Positions 58,598 through 64,000 of a stretch of 64,000 bases of DNA are shown here, one piece after another. This stretch comes from UTCHB3 sp964431385 (GTDB lineage Bacteria; Bacteroidota; Ignavibacteria; Ignavibacteriales; Ignavibacteriaceae): the NCBI GenBank assembly GCA_964431385.1, contig CAYSJM010000001.1, forward strand, positions 1 through 64,000, in the 5' to 3' direction. Every line of letters begins with the position of its first letter. The first letter of the stretch is position 1. The notes under the pieces were generated by a model. The model saw nothing but the letters and a program-made list of their open reading frames with translations, did no database searches and was not told the origin of the DNA. The position numbers and the translations under genes are program-made.

Positions 58598-58877
58598 ATT
58601 GTGAAGGATGAGGGCTGAAGAAGCCTTTGGGCGAAATATCAGTGGAATTGAGGTTGGCAGGCAGGACAATCGAGACAATTGTCGCTCCTTTTCTAATTTT
58701 TTGAGGTTGTTCCCTCCCCTCTACGAAAATCTGTTAAATCTGCGTGCATCTGAGTCCCCCTCACCCCTCCACTCTGCGAAAATCTGTTAAATCTGCGTGT
58801 ATCTGCGTCCCCTTCACAACACAACTCGTATCCTTCTCATCCTTTCCCATCCTGGATATCGTGTGCAAAATAAAAAA
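58598..58877. repeat. Composite repeat spacer (palindrome plus two CTGCGT phrases)
   Basis: No gene is seen. It contains GAAGGATGA-type words just after the stop; the palindrome-like GACAATCGAGACAATTGTC (58665-58683) followed by GCTCCTTTTC; and two copies of a phrase with AAATCTGTTAAATCTGCGTG and CTGCGTCCCC (58721-58764 and 58771-58814). Order and orientation match the 7.91-8.18 kb spacer. Confidence 0.85.
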
Positions 58878-59390
58878 TCAGTTTTTCCCTTCTTTGAGTT
58901 TCTCGATGAAGAAGTAAGAAACCACTGAAATTGCGAGAAGCAGGAGCATCCCTCCAAAATCGGGGGTGAAGATTGTGGTAAAAGAACCGAGAGGTTTTAA
59001 TATTTGATCCAGAAATGAGAAATCAATTTTCGAGAAATCGATCATTGGTTTTTGACTACCCACTGAATCACTCACACCGGAATTGAAGACATAGCCCAGC
59101 AGGAAAAGCAAAATTGATGTAAGTGCCACGAGCATAGTGATGAAAAATTTCTTCCCACCTTCGGGCGGTCTTACTACCTTCACAATTCTTTTCATAACCA
59201 TGGAATTGAGTAAAAGGGGTGGCTCCTCCACTTCGAGTTTTGTAAAGGTTTGATGAGCCTTCACCAACAAGTTATATTCTTTGGAACATTCTTCACATTT
59301 TTCAAGATGTGACAAGAATATTTGGCGGGAATTTAGATCAATTTCGCCGTCTATGATCTTGTTAAAAAAATCATCGTTATAGTGTTTCAT
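58878..59390 (-). CDS. Membrane anti-sigma factor with zf-HC2 domain
   Basis: A 170-residue probable antagonist of the adjacent ECF sigma factor. The N-terminal zinc-binding anti-sigma domain has H28-x3-C32-x2-C35 (LSHLEKCEECSKEYN). Membrane helices are at about 83-105 and about 145-163, so the N-terminus is cytoplasmic and a short loop is periplasmic. The start overlaps the sigma gene stop by four bases (ATGA), as expected for a co-translated pair. Release would depend on an envelope or redox signal that the sequence does not reveal. Confidence 0.9.
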   Translation of the reverse strand: MKHYNDDFFNKIIDGEIDLNSRQIFLSHLEKCEECSKEYNLLVKAHQTFTKLEVEEPPLLLNSMVMKRIVKVVRPPEGGKKFFITMLVALTSILLFLLGYVFNSGVSDSVGSQKPMIDFSKIDFSFLDQILKPLGSFTTIFTPDFGGMLLLLAISVVSYFFIEKLKEGKN

Positions 59391-59953
59391 CTCAGTTCAT
59401 CCTCGAGATCATTTTCTTTAATCAATTTTTTAAGTGCCGCTCTTGAACGATGCAGGAGCACCTTTACATTTTGTGTGTTTGTCCCCATTACATCAGCAAT
59501 TTCCTCACAACTCATCTCTTCCAGATAAAATAAATTTACCACCATCGAATAGTTTGGAGAGAGCTTTGCGATTAGCGAATCGAGAAGCTCTTTTGTCGCT
59601 TTCCTACCTCCGGAAGTATCCGCTAAAGTATCTTCGATATCAATTTCATCACCAATCGATAACATCGACTGTTCAATTTGTCGTTTTTTCATCCCCAGCT
59701 TCGAGAGTGTAGTGTTATATACAATTCTATAAAACCAGGTTGAGAATTGTGCGTCTCCCTTGAATGACTTTAGATTATTGAACGCCTTGACAAAACAGTC
59801 CTGCAGCACTTCCTCGGCATCCATTCTGTTTTTCAACATTCTGTATATCATTGAGAAAGCCTTCTGTTTGTATCGGTCGATTATGAGAGAATAATCGGAA
59901 GTGTTGCCTCGTTTTACCGATTCGATTATCTCGTGATCATCAAGTTTCTTCAT
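59387..59953 (-). CDS. ECF-family RNA polymerase sigma factor
   Basis: A 188-residue sigma factor with region 2 (DCFVKAFNNLKSFKGDAQF, STWFYRIVYN) and region 4 (EEMSCEEIADVMGTNTQNVKVLLHRSRAALKK) and no region 1 or 3. A good ECF-type promoter lies directly upstream (59961-59991) with its -10 box only about 7 bases before the ATG, so the mRNA is predicted to be nearly leaderless. The gene is translationally coupled to the anti-sigma gene. The same promoter pattern precedes the divergent membrane-protein pair, indicating autoregulation and a local regulon. Confidence 0.95.
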   Translation of the reverse strand: MKKLDDHEIIESVKRGNTSDYSLIIDRYKQKAFSMIYRMLKNRMDAEEVLQDCFVKAFNNLKSFKGDAQFSTWFYRIVYNTTLSKLGMKKRQIEQSMLSIGDEIDIEDTLADTSGGRKATKELLDSLIAKLSPNYSMVVNLFYLEEMSCEEIADVMGTNTQNVKVLLHRSRAALKKLIKENDLEDELR

Positions 59954-59960
59954 ACAACTG

Positions 59961-59991
59961 TTTAGACCTGCACATCCACAAAATGGTTACA
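59961..59991 (-). promoter_or_regulatory. ECF-type promoter of the sigma/anti-sigma operon
   Basis: On the minus strand, TGTAACC (59985-59991), 17 bases, GTCTAAA (59961-59967). This strongly resembles RpoE-like ECF promoters (AAC in the -35, GTCTAA in the -10) and has the same boxes and spacing as the divergent promoter at 60051-60080. Confidence 0.75.
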
Positions 59992-60050
59992 CAGACAATT
60001 ATTAAAATAATGAATGCAATAATACACAATGAAAAAATATTTTAACGAGG

Positions 60051-60080
60051 TGTAACCTTTTTTTTGGGCGGTGTGTCTGA
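60051..60080 (+). promoter_or_regulatory. ECF-type promoter of the small membrane protein pair
   Basis: TGTAACC (60051-60057), 17 bases, GTCTGA (60075-60080). The spacer includes an eight-T run after the -35. The predicted start of transcription is near 60087, 17 bases before the first ATG. Confidence 0.75.
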
Positions 60081-60103
60081 AGTAGTAGAAGCAAATAATA
60101 ATT

Positions 60104-60463
60104 ATGGAGAAACAAATGCTCGTCGAAATCATGGTACCGATAATCTTGTTCATTGTTACCGGTGCAACAATAATAACAGCCCTCTACTTCAGATCGAGGG
60201 AAAGAGAGATGATCCTTCAGAAAGATTACACTGCTGAGGAATTGCAGGCACTTCTAAATCCTCAAGCAACGAGAAAAGGTGGAATTGTAGTTGTTGGAAT
60301 ACTCGCAATTTCATTCGGGACAGGATTAACAATAGGTTTCATCATCAGAGATTTAACAGGTAATGGCGATTTTGTTTCAATGCCACTATTTATCTGCGTT
60401 GGAATCGGATTAGTGATTTCATTTTATGTCAGAGAAAAACTGAACAAGAAAAGAGAGGACTAA
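60104..60463 (+). CDS. Small membrane protein, DUF6249-like (paralogue 1)
   Basis: The 119 residues have a first membrane helix at about 9-29 (VPIILFIVTGATIITALYF), a short cytoplasmic segment with TAEELQALLNP, and two further helices at about 67-85 and 93-110. The basic C-terminus is cytoplasmic. Architecture and the position beside an ECF sigma operon fit the DUF6249-type proteins of Bacteroidota, of unknown function. It is expressed divergently from the sigma gene from a matching ECF-type promoter and is followed, after one base, by its paralogue. Confidence 0.75.
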   Translation: MEKQMLVEIMVPIILFIVTGATIITALYFRSREREMILQKDYTAEELQALLNPQATRKGGIVVVGILAISFGTGLTIGFIIRDLTGNGDFVSMPLFICVGIGLVISFYVREKLNKKRED

Positions 60464-60464
60464 A

Positions 60465-60824
60465 ATGGAAGAAGTATTAATCCCCATTTTTCTATTCCTT
60501 GTTATCGGAGCCACCATTATTGCAGCTCTAACATTTAGATTCCTTGAGAAAAAACGACTAATCGAGAAGCAACTTCCGGCAAACGATCTCCTTAATCTTC
60601 TTGGAGTTGATGCAGAATCAGGCAAATCTTATTGGCTGGTAATATCAGGGACTGTGATGATATTCTTTAGTGTAGGTCTTGGAATCGGATTCTGGTTGGA
60701 AAATTTGACAAATGAATTCCCTCTTTCGGCTGTGTCGATTTTCCTCTTCACAGGTGCAGGACTTATAATCTCCCACTATTATCGCACTTATCTCTACAAA
60801 AAAGAGATTCAGACCAAAAATTAG
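60465..60824 (+). CDS. Small membrane protein, DUF6249-like (paralogue 2)
   Basis: Also 119 residues with the same layout: an N-terminal helix (LIPIFLFLVIGATIIAALTF), a segment with LPANDLLNLLGVDAES, and two further helices. It is clearly a tandem paralogue of the preceding gene (shared PI-LF-V-GATII-ALxFR pattern and identical length). Its start codon lies one base after the previous stop, with AGAGAGGAC as ribosome binding site. The pair could form a hetero-oligomer; function is unknown. Confidence 0.75.
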   Translation: MEEVLIPIFLFLVIGATIIAALTFRFLEKKRLIEKQLPANDLLNLLGVDAESGKSYWLVISGTVMIFFSVGLGIGFWLENLTNEFPLSAVSIFLFTGAGLIISHYYRTYLYKKEIQTKN

Positions 60825-60844
60825 GACTAAATCTCTTAACAAAT

Positions 60845-60873
60845 GCAAAGAGAACCGATCAGGTCCTCTTTGC
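60845..60873. other. Strong hairpin without T tract between convergent genes
   Basis: GCAAAGAG-A-ACC (60845-60856) pairs with GGT-C-CTCTTTGC (60862-60873) through a 5-nt loop with a single mismatch. It lies between the membrane-protein pair and trxB stops. Lacking a T run on either strand, it may be a transcript 3'-end stabiliser or a factor-dependent terminator. Confidence 0.6.
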
Positions 60874-60896
60874 GTCATTCAGTAAAAGTCAGAGAA

Positions 60897-61853
60897 CTAT
60901 AGCTCGTGCGACTCCAGCCATCTTTCAACATCAATTGCAGCCATACAACCTGATCCGGCGGCGGTAACAGCCTGGCGGTATGTTTTATCTGAAACATCAC
61001 CTGCGGCAAAAACGCCTTCAATATTTGTACTCGTGGTGCCCGGTTTTACAATCAGATATCCACTTTCGTCGGTCTCAAGCACTCCCTTAAAGAGTGAAGT
61101 ATTGGGCTGGTGACCGATAGCTACGAACACGCCTTCGCACGCATGAAGTTGCTTTTCACCTGTTAAAACATTTTTCAGAATTACACCGGTAACCGATTTT
61201 TTGTTACCATCGACGGTGCCCACAACCTCATCAACCACAGAATTGAGAGCAAATTTAATTTTAGGATTCTTTTTAGCTCGTTCAACCATGATTTTTGAAC
61301 CTCTAAATTCATCTCTTCTATGTACGACCACAACTTCAGATGCAAATCTGGTCAAATATGTAGCCTCTTCGAGGGCGGTATCTCCCCCACCAATTACGAT
61401 AACTCTTTGGTTTCTGTAGAAAAAGCCATCACAAGTTGCGCATGCAGAAACTCCGTAACCCATGAATTTAGCTTCGGATTCCAGATTGAGAAGTTTAGCA
61501 GAAGCACCTGTAGAAACTATAACCGCATCAGCTGTGTAGGTGTCGTCATAACTTTTTACAATGAAAGGTCTTTGTGAAAAATCAACTTCAGTAACTTCCT
61601 GGTAGATCGATTCGGCACCAAATCTGTGTGCTTGTTTTCTCATTACATCCATAAGTTCAGGACCCTGAATTCCGTGTTCAAATCCCGGGAAATTCTCTAC
61701 TTCGGTTGTGATAGTAAGCTGTCCGCCGGGTTGCATTCCTTCAAAAATAAGCGGGTTAAGATTTGCTCTGCCTGTGTAGATTGCAGCAGTAAAACCGGCA
61801 GGACCCGAACCAATAATAATTACTTTTTTATGATTGTCTTTATTCGTTGACAT
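60897..61853 (-). CDS. trxB: Thioredoxin reductase
   Basis: NADPH-dependent flavoenzyme reducing thioredoxin. The 318 residues contain FAD-binding GSGPAG (15-20), the redox-active C138-A-T-C141 (SACATCDGFF), NADPH-binding GGGDTALEEA and the C-terminal FAD motif GVFAAGDVSD. A ribosome binding site GGAG lies 6 bases before the ATG. It follows hemW by 82 bases on the same strand; a shared transcript with recN-hemW is possible. Confidence 0.97.
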   Translation of the reverse strand: MSTNKDNHKKVIIIGSGPAGFTAAIYTGRANLNPLIFEGMQPGGQLTITTEVENFPGFEHGIQGPELMDVMRKQAHRFGAESIYQEVTEVDFSQRPFIVKSYDDTYTADAVIVSTGASAKLLNLESEAKFMGYGVSACATCDGFFYRNQRVIVIGGGDTALEEATYLTRFASEVVVVHRRDEFRGSKIMVERAKKNPKIKFALNSVVDEVVGTVDGNKKSVTGVILKNVLTGEKQLHACEGVFVAIGHQPNTSLFKGVLETDESGYLIVKPGTTSTNIEGVFAAGDVSDKTYRQAVTAAGSGCMAAIDVERWLESHEL

Positions 61854-61935
61854 TAATTCTCCAAAATTTTATTTCAATAACAGTATGATGCAAAAAATAT
61901 ATTCAATGATTCAAAATTACCATTTTTTACCCGTA

Positions 61936-63069
61936 TCATAGCAGTCTTTCCACAATCTCGTCGCAAACGAGAAAGCCATCTCGAGTCAATTTTATCCAAT
62001 TCCCCTCCTTAATCATCTTTCCCGCTTCGATAAGCCCCTCAATTATCTGTTTTCTTTTTTGAAACCAATTACTCTTTGAGGGGGAATTCAAATTTAATCC
62101 CCTGCTCCTCAAACCCAGCATAATCGATTCCTCATAGAGGTCGTTTTCTGAAAGCAATTCATCCCCCGCAATGGCTATATTTCTTTTTTCAACAGTTGCA
62201 TTATAGATGCTCAGAGCCGAATAATTCCACCATCTTTTTCCATCCATATAGGAATGTGCAGAGGTACCAAAAGAGAGATAATTTTTACAATCCCAATAAA
62301 TCCGGTTGTGTTTGCACTCAAATCCGGGTTTACAATAATTTGAGACTTCATAATGAGAAAAACCGTGTTCCGAAAGAAAATCCATCGTAGTTTCATACAA
62401 CTCGGAATCAATTTCTTCATCCTGCATTTCAATTTCCCCTTTGAGCACCATTTTATTCAAAATTGTCCCTTTTTCGAGAATTAAGCTGTAAGCAGAAATG
62501 TGAGTTACGGGAAGACTGACAGCAATTTCAAGATTCTTCAACCACTTCGCCTTAGTCTGACCGGGCAGATTAAAAATAAGATCGAGTGATATATCGGAAA
62601 AACCTGCAGTTGCCGCATCTTTTACGGTCTGAATTGCTGCTTCTGAAGTATGAATTCTGGTAAGAAATTTTAGATCATCTTCGTCAAAGGACTGGATACC
62701 GATGCTGATTCTATTTATTCCAACTTTCCGAAATTCCTTTAACTTTTCAAGGGAAACGGTTCCGGGGTTGGTTTCCATTGTAATCTCAGCTGATGAGGAA
62801 ACCAGAAATTTTTCTTTCAGATGTTGAATAATCGAACCGAGGTACTCAGGTTCGACAAGTGAGGGTGTTCCACCGCCAAAATAGATGGTTTCAAAATGGT
62901 GGGTATCTGAGTAAATTTCAGTAAAGTGATTAATTTCTCTCTTTAAGCAGTCGAGATAGATCGTTTTGTTATCATCTTTGATAATGGAATAAAAATCGCA
63001 ATAGATACATTTATGGTCGCAAAACGGGATGTGGACATAGAGTCCGGCTTCTTTGAGTTGACTAACCAA
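61936..63069 (-). CDS. hemW: Radical-SAM haem chaperone HemW / coproporphyrinogen oxidase-like
   Basis: A radical-SAM protein of the HemW group, which binds haem and inserts it into respiratory enzymes, related to HemN. From TTG 63069 it has 377 residues. The cluster motif CDHKCIYCDFYS lacks the fourth cysteine used by HemN-type oxidases (HemN has CxxxCxxCxC; here F follows D), consistent with HemW. The motifs YFGGGTPSL and RISIGIQSFD are present. An upstream extension of 22 codons exists inside recN but lacks a site, whereas AAGG 5 bases before this TTG supports the start and gives an 8-base overlap with recN. Confidence 0.9.
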   Translation of the reverse strand: MVSQLKEAGLYVHIPFCDHKCIYCDFYSIIKDDNKTIYLDCLKREINHFTEIYSDTHHFETIYFGGGTPSLVEPEYLGSIIQHLKEKFLVSSSAEITMETNPGTVSLEKLKEFRKVGINRISIGIQSFDEDDLKFLTRIHTSEAAIQTVKDAATAGFSDISLDLIFNLPGQTKAKWLKNLEIAVSLPVTHISAYSLILEKGTILNKMVLKGEIEMQDEEIDSELYETTMDFLSEHGFSHYEVSNYCKPGFECKHNRIYWDCKNYLSFGTSAHSYMDGKRWWNYSALSIYNATVEKRNIAIAGDELLSENDLYEESIMLGLRSRGLNLNSPSKSNWFQKRKQIIEGLIEAGKMIKEGNWIKLTRDGFLVCDEIVERLL

Positions 63070-64000
63070 AAAGACCTTCACCTTCAATAAGTTCTTTTGC
63101 ACTCTTAAGAGAAGCCCCGGTAACCTCCGCCCCACTGATTAGTTTGGCGATTTCGCTCACCTTTTCAGTATCGACAAGTTTTTTGATGTGCGTTGAAGTG
63201 GTGCCTTCCTGTTCAATTTTTTGAACTGAAAAATGAATATCAGAAAAAGCAGCAATTTGTGGAAGGTGTGTAATGGCTATAATCTGATGAAACCGGGAGA
63301 GGGATTTTAGAGCAGTCCCAACTTTTTGAGCGATTCTCCCACTTATACCTGTGTCAATTTCATCAAATACCAACACGGGTATTTGGTCCATGCCCGCGAG
63401 CACTGATTTTAGAGATAGCATCACCCTTGAAACTTCACCACCTGAGGCTACCTTTACTAATGGTTTAGGGTGTTCTCCTGCATTTGTAGAGATGTAAAAT
63501 TCAACACGGTCTATTCCGGTCTCATCAAACTTGAAGGAGTTTTCACCAACTACTACAAAATTTCCATCTTTTAATCCCGGTAACTCGTGTGAAATATTCA
63601 CAACAAATTGACCACTTTTAATCCCAAGCTCTGAAAGTTTTTCGATAATTCCGTTCGCAAGAGCTTCTTTGGCACCGTTCCTTTTTTCTGAAAGCTCTTT
63701 TGCGAGGGTGCCACAGATATCTCTTTGTTCTGAGATTAGTTTGTGAACAGTAGCAAGATGTTCTGAAAAATTATCTGCCAAATCGATCTCTTGCAACAGC
63801 TTTTCCCGGGTTTCAATCACTTCTTCGAGGGTGCCGCCGAACTTTTTCTTTAATCTGTTGATTGCAACAAGTCGCTCTCGAAGTGCTTCAAGGCGTGAGG
63901 GATCAAGATCGATGTTTTTCATGTAGTCCCTGATCATCTCGGCACTCCCCTGAATTGCAGCGAGTGCTTGTTCGAGATCGGGCACGAGTTCTGAAAACGC
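63062..64000 (-). CDS. recN: DNA repair protein RecN (C-terminal part, cut by window edge)
   Basis: An SMC-like ATPase for double-strand-break repair. Only the C-terminal ~310 residues are inside the window; the frame continues beyond 64000. Visible are the end of the coiled-coil arm, the signature ASGGEVSRVMLSLKSVL, Walker B VLVFDEIDTGISG and the downstream ITHLPQIAAF motif, which together are diagnostic of RecN. The stop overlaps the hemW start. Confidence 0.95.
   Translation of the reverse strand, partial: AFSELVPDLEQALAAIQGSAEMIRDYMKNIDLDPSRLEALRERLVAINRLKKKFGGTLEEVIETREKLLQEIDLADNFSEHLATVHKLISEQRDICGTLAKELSEKRNGAKEALANGIIEKLSELGIKSGQFVVNISHELPGLKDGNFVVVGENSFKFDETGIDRVEFYISTNAGEHPKPLVKVASGGEVSRVMLSLKSVLAGMDQIPVLVFDEIDTGISGRIAQKVGTALKSLSRFHQIIAITHLPQIAAFSDIHFSVQKIEQEGTTSTHIKKLVDTEKVSEIAKLISGAEVTGASLKSAKELIEGEGLFG

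Noticed and set aside
1..64000. tRNA genes
   Set aside because: I looked in the spacers for GGTTCGAATCC-like T-arm sequences and paired acceptor stems and found none; a covariance-model scan would be decisive.

Overview
The window reads as a chromosomal segment from a Gram-negative member of the Bacteroidota/Chlorobiota/Ignavibacteriota lineage, most likely an Ignavibacteria-type organism. This is an inference. The supporting observations are three secreted beta-propeller proteins ending in a type IX secretion (T9SS) sorting domain with an NYPNPFNP core, a class-B sdhCAB operon, a long two-part IspG, a bifunctional phosphoglucose/phosphomannose isomerase, a DUF2723 membrane protein, a SecA with an N-terminal insertion, and AT-rich spacers with occasional TAnnTTTG promoter-like boxes. 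No tRNA, rRNA, CRISPR array, insertion sequence or prophage was found. The only RNA gene recognised is RNase P RNA (rnpB).

Layout. 0-6.3 kb (minus): an unknown helical protein, the sdhC-sdhA-sdhB respiratory operon, and an outer-membrane beta-barrel candidate. 6.4-9.7 kb (plus): UbiA prenyltransferase with RNase HII, a repeat-rich spacer, and a DUF5009/NagX-type membrane acyltransferase. 9.7-21 kb: dnaG, ispG (carrying an in-frame octamer microsatellite), a short transcription unit with a terminator, Nif3-like protein, zinc-ribbon coiled-coil protein, rnpB, recJ, menG, rsmA and a ROK kinase. 21.5-29.4 kb (minus): a tight operon glnE, DUF2723, PGI/PMI, ABC-F. 29.5-43.7 kb is the accessory part: three T9SS cargo proteins, two virtually identical copies of a methyltransferase cassette 3.4 kb apart, an orphan HipA-like kinase, a PepSY-like protein with its two-component system, and a lipoprotein. 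43.8-45.4 kb (minus): beta and gamma subunits of a sodium-pumping decarboxylase. 45.9-52.3 kb (plus): secA, glnB, and a lipoprotein-TPR protein fused to an AlbA_2/winged-helix module. 52.3-56.1 kb (minus): an overlapping operon MBL hydrolase, Rieske protein, queG, rlmN, trmH-like. 56.1-64 kb: FAD oxidoreductase, ferredoxin, an ECF sigma/anti-sigma pair divergent from two small membrane proteins, trxB, hemW and the 3' part of recN.

The most notable signals are these. (1) An octamer repeat family (GAACTTCR / YGAAGTTC, period 8 bp) occurs in spacers and has expanded to 15 units inside ispG without breaking the frame. (2) A TPR lipoprotein is fused to a DNA/ATP-binding-type AlbA_2-wHTH module, with a well-formed internal ribosome binding site and TTG start at the junction. 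(3) A ~907-bp methyltransferase cassette is duplicated with only two differences. (4) Two divergent ECF-type promoters with identical boxes and spacing flank the sigma gene. (5) The RNase P RNA has a P19-position insertion of about 140 nt. (6) Composite palindrome/phrase repeats recur 50 kb apart.
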